Assembly: GCA_045604545.1 (NCBI GenBank)
Contig: JAZUOG010000030.1
Location: forward strand, 1 to 57,167
Length of the DNA stretch: 57,167 nt
Reading direction: 5' to 3'
Origin: RGIG1959 sp045604545
GTDB taxonomy: Bacteria > Bacillota > Clostridia > Oscillospirales > Acutalibacteraceae
A program made the position numbers and the translations under genes. The notes under the pieces are model-generated. The model was not told where the DNA came from and searched no databases. It saw only the letters and a list, made by a program, of their open reading frames with translations. This document shows, one piece after another, positions 33,737-41,993 of the stretch (positions are counted from its first letter, which is position 1; the number at the start of each line of letters is the position of its first letter).

Positions 33737-36079
33737 ATGAAAAGAAAGCTGATTATTCAAGGAAACAGCCGCGATGTACAGGAGGTGTCGAACGATCGGG
33801 AACAACGAAAGTTTTATCGGCTGGCGTTGTATGCGGTGGTAGCCGCACTGGGGGTGCTGGTGCCGAGAGCGACGGTGTACGGCGGTTTGTCGCCGTTCGG
33901 CATATCTCTTGCCGCCTGTGTTGACGGTCCGTCGTGTGTGCTGGTATGCTTGGGAGCGGGAGTGGGGTATCTTCTCGCTGATGCGGTCGTGATGCCGATG
34001 CGGTATATTGCGGCGATGATTTGCGTGATCGGATTTCAATGGGCGCTCGGATTATCCGAAAAGATCACATCCAGTATGGTATATTCACCGCTTCTTGCTA
34101 TGTTATCAACGCTTGTTACAGGCGTTGCCATTAACAGCATGACGGGTTTTCAGTGGGATATTTTTGTTTCGGAATTATGTGAGTCGATTTTGGCAGGCGG
34201 AGCAGCACTGTTTTTTAAATCGGCAATTTCCGTTGCCAAAGACACCACAGGACCGCGATCGTTGACCTTGCAACAGCAGATATCCTTGACCATAACCGTG
34301 GCGATTGTTTTGACAGCAATGACAGGGATTACCATCGATGATATTTCGATCGGTCGTATATTGATCATGCTGGTGATCTTATTTGCCGCTTATGCGGGAC
34401 AGCAACACGGCGGCAGTCTGGCAGGGGTGGTGTTTGGAGCGGCGACGGCGCTTTGCACGCCGGAGTATGTCTATTTGACGGCCGGTTACGCTTTCGGTGG
34501 AATGCTGTCGGGATTGTTTTCACGATTTGGAAAAGCGGTGACCGTCATGGCGTTTTTACTGATCAATGTGCTTGTTGCATTCAGCGTCGGCGATATATCT
34601 ACACTTCTGGTTTCCGCTTATGAGGCGTTGGCCGCATCGATCGTGTTTGCTGTGTTGCCGCGCCGCGTTGAAAAGATGGCGAATATGCTGTTCAGCCGTG
34701 CACAGACATTGCCTGCCGCAGAGGGAGTATGCCGCAATGTGGATATGCGATTGATGCAGTCGGCAGACACCATGAGCTCAATTGCCAGAACCGTTGATGC
34801 CGTGTCTGAGAAATTGATGACAATGCACGCCCCGGAAATCAAAGAAGTGTACGGTATGGTGTGTGAACGCGTGTGCAACGGTTGTAAACGCCGTGATGCA
34901 TGCTGGAAACGGGAGTTTACCGACACGATGGCGGAGTTTCGGAAAATGGGAGAGATGTTGCGTGAAAACGGATTTGTGGACGAAAAGTCCTTATCGTTCG
35001 GATTTCAGAAAGACTGTCGTCATCTTGAACAGGTGGTTTCAACCATTAACAATGGGTATTCTCATTTCGTTATCAAAGAAAAAGCGTATCGTCGGTTGAG
35101 CGATATCCGCAGTGTTGTGACCGATCAATTTGAAGGCATGGCATCGTTGCTGACGGAGATCTCGAAAGATCTGATCACCACACAGCGTGTCGATATGGAG
35201 ACGGCAGCGCGCGTGGAGCTGGTTTGCGAAAGATATCGGATCGAGTGCTTGCAAACCCTGTGCATGATCGGAAAAGGAGATCGTATGACGGTAGAATTGC
35301 TGACAGACAGAAGTGTCGTTATTCCTGATGAAAACAGTCGATTCCACAAAGAATTGACCACAGCGTGCGGGTGTGAACTGGCAAAAGCCATAATAACGGT
35401 CGGTGATGGTATGACCAAAGTCCGCTGGACACAAAAGCCGCGATATGTCGTGCGCTTTGCGGGCGCTCAGCTGAATTGTCATCGCGAAAAGTTGTGCGGC
35501 GATGCGTATGAATCGTTTTACGATCATGAAGGACGATGCTGTGTGGTGCTCAGTGACGGCATGGGAAGCGGGGGCAGAGCGGCGGTTGACGGCACCATGA
35601 CGGCGGCGCTTGCGAGCAAAATGATGCAAGCGGGTTTTTGCTTTGAGAATATTGTGCGGATCATCAATTCCGCATTGATTGTGAAATCCGGCGACGAAAG
35701 CTTATCTACATTGGATATTATGCAGATAGATCTGATGAGTGGAAAGCTTCGCGGCATGAAAGCGGGGTCGGCACCGTCGTTTATATACAGCAACGGAAAA
35801 ATCACAACCGTCAAGGCAACATCGTTACCAATCGGCATTCTTCGCGAGGTAGATGTGTGTTGTTATGAGGAATACATTAAAAAGGGGGATATCCTTGTAA
35901 TGGTGAGTGACGGCGCGGTCAATGATGATATCGATGCAATTGAAGAACTGGTATCGTCATTGTGTTCGCAAAATGCCGATGAACGAAAAATTGCCAATGA
36001 AATTGTGTTTTATGCACGAGAGAAACAGGGAAAAGACCACACAGATGACACGACGGCGTTGGTAATGAAAGTTTGCTGA
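33737..36079 (+). CDS. spoIIE: Stage II sporulation protein E (SpoIIE phosphatase)
   Basis: 780-residue membrane-bound PP2C phosphatase. It dephosphorylates SpoIIAA to switch on SigF in the forespore and also acts at the polar septum. The N-terminal third (about 30-310) holds roughly ten membrane helices. A middle domain (about 320-540) has CNGCKRRDACW cysteines. The PP2C domain (about 560-775) shows VVLSDGMGSGGRAA (near 605) and HTDDTTALVMKVC, with metal-binding aspartates. I chose the ATG at 33737, nine bases after AGAGAGGA; the in-frame ATG at 33728 is too close to the site. Typical full-length family member. Confidence 0.95.
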   Translation: MKRKLIIQGNSRDVQEVSNDREQRKFYRLALYAVVAALGVLVPRATVYGGLSPFGISLAACVDGPSCVLVCLGAGVGYLLADAVVMPMRYIAAMICVIGFQWALGLSEKITSSMVYSPLLAMLSTLVTGVAINSMTGFQWDIFVSELCESILAGGAALFFKSAISVAKDTTGPRSLTLQQQISLTITVAIVLTAMTGITIDDISIGRILIMLVILFAAYAGQQHGGSLAGVVFGAATALCTPEYVYLTAGYAFGGMLSGLFSRFGKAVTVMAFLLINVLVAFSVGDISTLLVSAYEALAASIVFAVLPRRVEKMANMLFSRAQTLPAAEGVCRNVDMRLMQSADTMSSIARTVDAVSEKLMTMHAPEIKEVYGMVCERVCNGCKRRDACWKREFTDTMAEFRKMGEMLRENGFVDEKSLSFGFQKDCRHLEQVVSTINNGYSHFVIKEKAYRRLSDIRSVVTDQFEGMASLLTEISKDLITTQRVDMETAARVELVCERYRIECLQTLCMIGKGDRMTVELLTDRSVVIPDENSRFHKELTTACGCELAKAIITVGDGMTKVRWTQKPRYVVRFAGAQLNCHREKLCGDAYESFYDHEGRCCVVLSDGMGSGGRAAVDGTMTAALASKMMQAGFCFENIVRIINSALIVKSGDESLSTLDIMQIDLMSGKLRGMKAGSAPSFIYSNGKITTVKATSLPIGILREVDVCCYEEYIKKGDILVMVSDGAVNDDIDAIEELVSSLCSQNADERKIANEIVFYAREKQGKDHTDDTTALVMKVC

Positions 36080-36096
36080 TTTCTCGAAATGGGGTA

Positions 36097-36126
36097 TTGC
36101 CAAACCGCTATCCGTTATGGTACAAT
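36097..36126 (+). promoter_or_regulatory. SigA-type promoter of the ABC-F gene
   Basis: TTGCCA (36097-36102), 18-base spacer, TACAAT (36121-36126), placed just after the spoIIE stop and about 30 bases before the start codon at 36159. Confidence 0.75.
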
Positions 36127-36158
36127 ATACGCATTATGGCTTTTAGGAGGCAATAACA

Positions 36159-37763
36159 ATGATTACCGTATCGGATGTCAGCTTGAACTTCAGCGGACAA
36201 AATCTGTTTACCCATGTTGATCTGAAATTTACTCCCGGAAACTGCTATGGTGTGATCGGCGCCAACGGCGCAGGAAAATCCACCTTCCTTCGCATCTTGT
36301 CGGGAGATCTGGAGCCTTCCTCCGGCGAAGTGATCATCGACAAAGGCACCCGTATGTCGGTGCTCAAGCAGGACCACTTTGCTTTTAACGATTTTTCTGT
36401 TCTTGATACCATCATTCAAGGCAACCCCCGTCTTTATGAGATCATGCAACAAAAAGACGCGCTGTATGCCAAAGAAGATTTCACCGAAGAAGACGGTGTC
36501 CTTGCCTCGGAGCTTGAGGCGGAGTTTGCGGAACTTAACGGCTGGGAAGCGGAAACGGAAGCGGGACGCCTCCTTCAAGGCCTCGGACTGGAATTGTCGC
36601 TTCTCGAACAAACCATGTGCAACGTGGCTGACCGCGATAAGGTTAAGATTTTGCTTGCGCAAGCGCTGTTCGGCGAACCCGACATCATTCTTCTTGACGA
36701 GCCGACAAACCACCTCGATCTGGCGTCTGTTACATGGCTTGAGGATTTTCTTATGGCGTACGAAGGTACGGTTATCGTGGTATCTCACGACCGTCACTTC
36801 CTCAACAATGTTTGTACGCACATCGTTGATGTCGACTACACCAAGATCAAAATCTATGTCGGTAACTACGATTTCTGGTACGAATCCTCTCAGCTGATGC
36901 AACGCATGGTGCGTGATCAGAACAAAAAACGCGAGGATAAGATCCGCGAATTGCAAAGCTTCATTGAGCGCTTTTCTGCCAATAAATCCAAATCTCGTCA
37001 GGCAACTTCCCGAAAGAAGCTTCTTGAAAAGCTGTCTGTGGAAGAGATGCCGGCGTCCTCCCGCCGTTATCCGTTTGTCGGCTTCCAGATGGATCGTGAA
37101 GCAGGTAAGGATATTCTGGTTGTGGAAGGTATCACGAAAGTCGTTGACGGCGTGAAAGTGCTTGATAACGTGTCCTTCCGCGTTGAGAAAGGCGATAAAA
37201 TCGCCTTTATCGGCGCTAACGAAGTGGGAATCACGGCACTCTTCAAAATTCTCGCTGAGGAATCTACCGCAGATGCCGGCACTTTCAAATGGGGCGGCAC
37301 AACCAGTCAGTCCTATTTCCCCAAGGATAACAATGAGTATTTTGAAAATTCGGATAAAAACATTATCCAATGGTTGCAACAGTACTCCACCGATGACACG
37401 GAAACGTATCTGCGCGGCTTCCTCGGTAAGATGTTGTTCTCCGGCGATGATGTGTTCAAGCCGGTGAAGGTGCTGTCCGGCGGCGAAAAGGTTCGTTGCA
37501 TGCTGTCTCGTATGATGATGTTCGGTTCCAACGTTCTGATGCTTGATCAACCCACCAACCACCTTGATCTGGAATCCATCACGGCGGTCAATAACGGTTT
37601 GATCGATTTTAAGGGCAACATTCTGTTCTCGTCTTACGATCACCAGTTTGTCCAGACGGTTGCCGACCGAATCATCGAGTTCCGTGCCGATGGCACGATT
37701 CTTGACAAACGCATGACCTATGAAGATTTCCTGGCATTTAAAGCCGAAAAGGGTCTCGATTAA
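36159..37763 (+). CDS. ABC-F family ATPase (YkpA/YbiT-like) with one degenerate site
   Basis: 534-residue soluble protein with two ABC domains and a charged linker (about 240-300, MVRDQNKKREDKIRELQ), the ABC-F plan; these proteins act on ribosomes. Domain 1 has intact Walker A GANGAGKST (34-42), Walker B IILLDEPTNHLD (D180, E181) and H-loop SHDR (H210), but its signature is VADRDK (156-161) instead of LSGGEK. Domain 2 has an intact signature LSGGEK (439-444), but Walker A is GANEVGITA (352-360; Lys replaced by I358), the catalytic glutamate is Gln (MLDQPTNHLD, Q464), and the H-loop His is Tyr (SSYDH, Y493). So one composite site is canonical and the other fully changed. Sequence pieces such as TTSQSYFPKDNNEYFEN place it with YkpA. 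Ribosomal role is inferred. Confidence 0.88.
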   Translation: MITVSDVSLNFSGQNLFTHVDLKFTPGNCYGVIGANGAGKSTFLRILSGDLEPSSGEVIIDKGTRMSVLKQDHFAFNDFSVLDTIIQGNPRLYEIMQQKDALYAKEDFTEEDGVLASELEAEFAELNGWEAETEAGRLLQGLGLELSLLEQTMCNVADRDKVKILLAQALFGEPDIILLDEPTNHLDLASVTWLEDFLMAYEGTVIVVSHDRHFLNNVCTHIVDVDYTKIKIYVGNYDFWYESSQLMQRMVRDQNKKREDKIRELQSFIERFSANKSKSRQATSRKKLLEKLSVEEMPASSRRYPFVGFQMDREAGKDILVVEGITKVVDGVKVLDNVSFRVEKGDKIAFIGANEVGITALFKILAEESTADAGTFKWGGTTSQSYFPKDNNEYFENSDKNIIQWLQQYSTDDTETYLRGFLGKMLFSGDDVFKPVKVLSGGEKVRCMLSRMMMFGSNVLMLDQPTNHLDLESITAVNNGLIDFKGNILFSSYDHQFVQTVADRIIEFRADGTILDKRMTYEDFLAFKAEKGLD

Positions 37764-37767
37764 TCGC

Positions 37768-37818
37768 AAGAAGTTCCCATTGACAACTTTTATAGGCGTT
37801 GATGGGAACTTCTTTTAC
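37768..37818 (+). terminator. Terminator of the ABC-F gene
   Basis: 13-bp stem AAGAAGTTCCCAT (37768-37780) with ATGGGAACTTCTT (37802-37814), 21-base loop, followed by TTACTTTTT. Confidence 0.8.
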
Positions 37819-37876
37819 TTTTTCGCTATCGCTTTAGCGTGATATCAACAAAAAATCAAAATATATTAGTTTTTTG

Positions 37877-37905
37877 TTGACTATTCAAAAAATTAGAGTT
37901 ATAAT
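37877..37905 (+). promoter_or_regulatory. SigA-type promoter of ilvBNC
   Basis: TTGACT (37877-37882), 17-base spacer, TATAAT (37900-37905), 37 bases before the ilvB ATG. The leader is too short for a T-box or peptide attenuator. Confidence 0.88.
37880..37894 (+). promoter_or_regulatory. CodY-box-like sequence inside the ilvBNC promoter
   Basis: ACTATTCAAAAAATT matches the CodY consensus AATTTTCWGAAAATT at 12 of 15 positions and lies between the -35 and -10. The region is AT-rich, so a chance match is possible. Confidence 0.4.
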
Positions 37906-37942
37906 AGGACAAAATTCGTTTTTCGGAAAGGAGCGGAGATCT

Positions 37943-39562
37943 ATGAACGGTGCACAAGCAATGGTGAAATGTCTTGAGCTTGAAAAAGTTCACACGATCT
38001 TCGGCTATCCCGGAGCAGCGATTTGTCCGTTTTACGATGCATTGATCGGCAGTAACGTTCACCATGTATTGGTGCGTACCGAACAAAACGCCGCACACGC
38101 CGCAAGCGGTTACGCTCGTTTGACGGGACGTGTCGGTGTATGTGTGGCAACATCGGGTCCCGGTGCTACCAACTTGCTGACAGGCATTGCATCTGCCTAT
38201 ATGGACTCCATTCCGCTTGTGGTGATTACGGGACAGGTGAGAAGTGACCTGATCGGACGCGATGTGTTTCAGGAAGCGGATATCACCGGTGCCGCGGAAC
38301 CGTTTACCAAGCACAGCTATCTGGTGACCAAAACCGCCGATCTCCCGCGCATTTTCAAGGAAGCCTTCTTTATTGCGGCTGCCGGTCGTCCGGGACCGGT
38401 GCTGATCGATATCCCGATGGATATTCAGCTTCATACGCTTCCTAAATTCGATTACGATTCGCCTGTCGATATTATCGGCTACAAGCCCAGTACGCAAGGC
38501 CATCCGCTTCAGATCAAAAAAGCCGTTGATGCCATTCGCAGTGCCAAAAGACCTGTGATCTGCGCCGGCGGCGGCGTGTTCTCTGCCAATGCGCAAAAAG
38601 AGCTTGCCGCGTTTGTTGAAAAAACACACATTCCGATGGTGTGCACGATGATGGGCGTGGGCGCTATGCCGACCGCCCATGAGTACAATCTCGGTATGCT
38701 TGGTTCTCATGGTTGTGTGCCTGCGAACAAAGCGATTCGCGATGCAGACCTCGTTATTATGGCGGGTGCGCGCGTCGGAGACCGCGCTGTTGCCGCTCCC
38801 AATCAGGTCGCCAATCGCGCCAAGATCATTCACATTGATATTGATCCTGCCGAGATCGGCAAGAATATGTCTGCTCACATTCCGATCGTCGGTGATTTGA
38901 AATCTGTACTCGGCGTTCTCGCCGAAAAAGCCGACAGTGTCGCGCCGTACGACTGGACTCAGGTGGTAACCGATCGCAAAAAGCGGTATGCCGCGAAATC
39001 GATCGATCCTCTGGAACACTATGTTGAGCCGAAAACGTTTATCCGTTCGTTCACAAAACGTCTTGAAAAAGACGCTGTTGTGTGTGCCGATGTTGGTCAG
39101 AATCAGATCTGGTGCGCGAATAACACCGAAATTCGCGAAGGCCGTTTGCTGACCTCGGGCGGCATGGGTACGATGGGATATTCCATTCCGTGTGCGCTCG
39201 GCGCCAAATGTGCCGATCCGACCCGACGTGTTGTGGCTGTATGCGGTGACGGCTCGTTCCAGATGAGCATGATGGAGCTGGCGACGATTTGTCAGGAGCA
39301 AAAAGGCGTTAAGATCATTGTCATGCGAAACGGTCGCCTCGGTATGGTTAGAGAACTGCAAAAAAATCACTACAATGAGGCTTACAGCGGCGTGTTTCTT
39401 GACGGAAGCCCCGATTTTGTCAAGATCGCTGACAGCTACGGCATTCGCGCACGCTCGGTATCGACCAACGAAGAGGCAATGGCGGCGGTGGAGGAAATGC
39501 TTTCCGATGATCAGCCGTATTTGCTCGAATGTCTTGTTCCGTGGGACTATCCGTCTCTGTGA
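37943..39562 (+). CDS. ilvB: Acetolactate synthase, catalytic (large) subunit
   Basis: 539-residue thiamine-diphosphate enzyme making acetolactate and acetohydroxybutyrate, the first shared step of valine, leucine and isoleucine synthesis. The N-terminal domain has FGYPGAAICPFYD and RTEQNAAHAASGYARLTG with the ThDP-activating glutamate (RTEQN), then TSGPGATNLLTGIA. The C-terminal ThDP/Mg motif is GDGSFQMSMMELAT followed by MRNGRLGMVRELQ. The ATG follows GGAAAGGAGCGG. Adjacent ilvN marks the biosynthetic, regulated AHAS rather than the catabolic AlsS. Confidence 0.96.
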   Translation: MNGAQAMVKCLELEKVHTIFGYPGAAICPFYDALIGSNVHHVLVRTEQNAAHAASGYARLTGRVGVCVATSGPGATNLLTGIASAYMDSIPLVVITGQVRSDLIGRDVFQEADITGAAEPFTKHSYLVTKTADLPRIFKEAFFIAAAGRPGPVLIDIPMDIQLHTLPKFDYDSPVDIIGYKPSTQGHPLQIKKAVDAIRSAKRPVICAGGGVFSANAQKELAAFVEKTHIPMVCTMMGVGAMPTAHEYNLGMLGSHGCVPANKAIRDADLVIMAGARVGDRAVAAPNQVANRAKIIHIDIDPAEIGKNMSAHIPIVGDLKSVLGVLAEKADSVAPYDWTQVVTDRKKRYAAKSIDPLEHYVEPKTFIRSFTKRLEKDAVVCADVGQNQIWCANNTEIREGRLLTSGGMGTMGYSIPCALGAKCADPTRRVVAVCGDGSFQMSMMELATICQEQKGVKIIVMRNGRLGMVRELQKNHYNEAYSGVFLDGSPDFVKIADSYGIRARSVSTNEEAMAAVEEMLSDDQPYLLECLVPWDYPSL

Positions 39563-39592
39563 GTCTGTATTTGAAAGGAGCGCGCTCGTAGC

Positions 39593-40090
39593 ATGAAGTA
39601 TACCATGTCTGTTCTTGTTGAAAACCAACCGGGCGTTCTTTCCAAAGTATCCGGATTGTTTTCGCGCCGAGGCTTTAACATCGATTCTCTCGCGGTCGGT
39701 ACAACCGAAGATCCATCGGTGTCGCGTATGACGATCGTGGTTGATGGTGACGAATACATTGTGGAACAGGTTGAAAAACAACTGAACAAGTTGATACCCG
39801 TGATCAAGGTGAAAACACTGGACGAGGGCGGTCATATTCCGCGTATGTTGTCGCTCATTAAAGTGTCCGTGACTTCAGGGCAACGCGCAGACGTGATGCG
39901 CGTTTCCGAATTGATGGGAGCGAGAATTGTTGATGCGACACGCTCGTCGCTGACGATTGAGTTTTCAGATACCGCTGAACGTACAGAAACACTGGAAACT
40001 TTGCTCAAGCCTTACGGTGTTCGGGAAATCGTTCGAACCGGCGTTATCGCCATCGAAAAGGGTGCCGATCCTACCCGTAAAAAAGGATAA
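39593..40090 (+). CDS. ilvN: Acetolactate synthase, regulatory (small) subunit
   Basis: 165-residue regulatory partner of IlvB. The ACT domain at 1-76 starts MSVLVENQPGVLSKVSGLFS and continues RRGFNIDSLAVG, the valine-binding site of the family. The C-terminal domain (about 85-160, DATRSSLTIEFSDTAERTETLE) is present, so this is the full-length form. Valine feedback is therefore likely. The gene follows ilvB after 30 bases with a GAAAGGAG site. Confidence 0.95.
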   Translation: MKYTMSVLVENQPGVLSKVSGLFSRRGFNIDSLAVGTTEDPSVSRMTIVVDGDEYIVEQVEKQLNKLIPVIKVKTLDEGGHIPRMLSLIKVSVTSGQRADVMRVSELMGARIVDATRSSLTIEFSDTAERTETLETLLKPYGVREIVRTGVIAIEKGADPTRKKG

Positions 40091-40118
40091 ATTGTCTGTA
40101 CTTATGTACTGCGTTGCG

Positions 40119-40130
40119 GTGCATATGCAC
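40119..40130 (+). repeat. GTGCATATGCAC palindrome between ilvN and ilvC
   Basis: 12-base perfect palindrome in the 95-base ilvN-ilvC gap. No promoter elements or T-run are next to it. It may be a protein-binding site or a weak RNA hairpin. Significance unclear. Confidence 0.3.
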
Positions 40131-40185
40131 ATAAACAAATTCACGCGAGTCACATCGCGATGATCCATTTTAGGAGGAATGAATT

Positions 40186-41181
40186 ATGGCAAGAAAGATT
40201 TACTATCAAGACGACTGCAATCTCGGCGTTCTGAAGGGCAAGACGGTTGCGATCATCGGCTACGGCTCTCAGGGCCATGCACATGCACTGAACCTGCATG
40301 AAAGCGGCGTGGATGTCATTGTCGGTCTTTACAACGGCTCCAAGAGCTGGGCGAAGGCGGAAGCGGCAGGTCTGAAGGTTATGACCGCTGCCGATGCGGC
40401 GAAAAATGCCGATGTGATCATGATCCTCATCAACGACGAGCGTCAGGCTGATATGTATAAGAAGGATATCGAGCCCAACCTCACCGCCGGTAAAGCTCTT
40501 TGCTTTGCTCACGGCTTTGCGATCCACTTCGGTCAGATTGTGCCTCCCGCCGATGTTGACGTGTTCATGATCGCTCCCAAAGGCCCCGGTCACACTGTGC
40601 GCAGTGAGTATCAGGAAGGCAAAGGCGTGCCTTGCCTCGTGGCGATCCATCAGGACGCGACCGGTCGCGCTCTGGACGTGGCTCTGGCGTATGCTGCCGG
40701 TATCGGCGGCGCGCGTGCCGGCGTTCTGGAGACTGATTTCCGTACAGAGACCGAGACCGACCTGTTCGGTGAGCAGGCTGTTCTTTGCGGCGGCGTGACC
40801 GCGCTGATGAAGGCCGGTTTTGAGACGCTGGTCGAGGCGGGCTATGATCCCCGTAACGCCTATTTTGAGTGCATTCACGAAATGAAGCTGATCGTTGACC
40901 TCATCTATAAGGGCGGCTTCTCTATGATGCGTTATTCCATCTCCGACACCGCTGAGTTCGGCGATTACGAGATCGGCAAGCGTATCATCACCGACGAGAC
41001 CAAGAAGGAAATGAAGAAGGTTCTCTCTGAGATTCAGGACGGCACCTTCGCTTCCAAGTGGATCAACGAAAACAAGGTCAATCGTCCTCACTTTAATGCG
41101 TGCCGCCGTATTGCCGCCGAGCATGAGCTCGAGGCTGTCGGTAAGGAACTGCGCAAGATGTACAGCTGGAACGAAGAATAA
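40186..41181 (+). CDS. ilvC: Ketol-acid reductoisomerase
   Basis: 331-residue class I KARI that isomerises and reduces acetolactate or acetohydroxybutyrate with NAD(P)H. The Rossmann motif is GYGSQGHAHALNLHESG (25-41), followed by VIVGLYNGSKSWAKA, where the beta2-alphaB loop carries the cofactor-preference residues. Metal and substrate residues are in ETDLFGEQAVLCGG (about 188-201) and FECIHEMKLIVDLIY. The tail is the short, usual one. The ATG has a TAGGAGG site. ilvD and ilvE are not nearby. Confidence 0.97.
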   Translation: MARKIYYQDDCNLGVLKGKTVAIIGYGSQGHAHALNLHESGVDVIVGLYNGSKSWAKAEAAGLKVMTAADAAKNADVIMILINDERQADMYKKDIEPNLTAGKALCFAHGFAIHFGQIVPPADVDVFMIAPKGPGHTVRSEYQEGKGVPCLVAIHQDATGRALDVALAYAAGIGGARAGVLETDFRTETETDLFGEQAVLCGGVTALMKAGFETLVEAGYDPRNAYFECIHEMKLIVDLIYKGGFSMMRYSISDTAEFGDYEIGKRIITDETKKEMKKVLSEIQDGTFASKWINENKVNRPHFNACRRIAAEHELEAVGKELRKMYSWNEE

Positions 41182-41188
41182 TGTTTTA

Positions 41189-41220
41189 AAAACCACCCGC
41201 AGATGTCTGTGGGTGGTTTT
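41189..41220 (+). terminator. Terminator of ilvBNC
   Basis: 14-bp stem AAAACCACCCGCAG (41189-41202) with CTGTGGGTGGTTTT (41207-41220), 4-base loop, one G-T pair. Confidence 0.9.
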
Positions 41221-41240
41221 GCTGTACACAGATTGTTTTC

Positions 41241-41270
41241 TTGACACATCTTGATGGTATCCTGTATAAT
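41241..41270 (+). promoter_or_regulatory. Consensus SigA promoter of the membrane-anchored unknown
   Basis: TTGACA (41241-41246) and TATAAT (41265-41270), both perfect, with an 18-base spacer. This is the best-matching promoter in the window, so the next gene may be strongly expressed. Confidence 0.9.
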
Positions 41271-41304
41271 AAATGCAATACTACGCAAAAGAGGAGTATT
41301 GACT

Positions 41305-41943
41305 ATGAGAATTCTCAAATTGTTTGCGATGACGATCGTACTGATTCTGACGGTCGGCATGATGATGGTATCTGCAGAACAGGCGACTACGACGACACAA
41401 AACAGCATCAGAGATCTGATCCCGACAGAAACAGCGGGAGACATTCCGCAAACGGTAAAGAATTTATTGAAGCAGCAGGTGTACATTGCTCCTACCGAAC
41501 GCTTGAAACCTCTTGAGATCTCGTCTATCCGCGAGGCGTGTGACAAGCTGATGGATCAATCGTTCGATCTTCGTGTGGAGATACCGACGGAAACCAAAGC
41601 AGGTTTTGAAGTTTTCAATAATGTCGACGAAGCGGAACTGACAGAAAGCTATATTTACACACTGACCGAAACCGAAAACGGCATTACCACCGAATTTGTG
41701 TATTCCTTTGACGGAACCGTAATCAAAACGGTCGGATATGAGCTCAACGGTGTGCGTTATGTGGCGTTTAACGACGACAATCGTGTCATGATGATGGAAG
41801 GCGCTCCTTCGGCGCAAGCGACAGGGCGCGAAGCGACGGCGATCAACATATCCGATGTGCTGTTTGGCTTTGTGATTGCCGTAGTGCTGGTGATGATTGT
41901 TGCGGCGGTTGTGATTGCCAAGAAAAAAGCAAACAACAAATAA
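41305..41943 (+). CDS. Unknown exported protein with C-terminal membrane anchor
   Basis: 212 residues. A signal peptide (1-24, cut probably after MVSA) precedes an outside domain of about 155 residues. A membrane helix at about 183-205 ends in the basic tail KKKANNK, giving a type I topology. The outside domain starts with a Thr-rich stretch, then an alpha-helical part (about 47-88) and a beta-rich part with EVFNNVDEAELTESYIYTL. I do not recognise the family. It is monocistronic, between its own consensus promoter and a bidirectional terminator. Confidence 0.8.
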   Translation: MRILKLFAMTIVLILTVGMMMVSAEQATTTTQNSIRDLIPTETAGDIPQTVKNLLKQQVYIAPTERLKPLEISSIREACDKLMDQSFDLRVEIPTETKAGFEVFNNVDEAELTESYIYTLTETENGITTEFVYSFDGTVIKTVGYELNGVRYVAFNDDNRVMMMEGAPSAQATGREATAINISDVLFGFVIAVVLVMIVAAVVIAKKKANNK

Positions 41944-41949
41944 GCAGTA

Positions 41950-41982
41950 AAAAAGCGACGATGAAATCCATCGTCGCTTTTT
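41950..41982. terminator. Bidirectional terminator between convergent genes
   Basis: 14-bp stem AAAAAGCGACGATG (41950-41963) with CATCGTCGCTTTTT (41969-41982), 5-base loop. A-run and T-run on the two sides serve the plus-strand unknown gene and the minus-strand DUF711 gene. Confidence 0.93.
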
Positions 41983-41993
41983 GTGTAGAGGAG

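Noticed and set aside
34863..34910. Cysteine cluster in SpoIIE as a sign of a fused metal domain
   Set aside because: CNGCKRRDACW lies in the middle region known to be cysteine-bearing in many clostridial SpoIIE proteins; no separate domain is evident.
36108..37769. 553-codon antisense frame over the ABC-F gene, and 659 codons antisense to ilvBN (37856-39835)
   Set aside because: Both are mirror frames of genes with clear family motifs; neither has a ribosome binding site or known domain.
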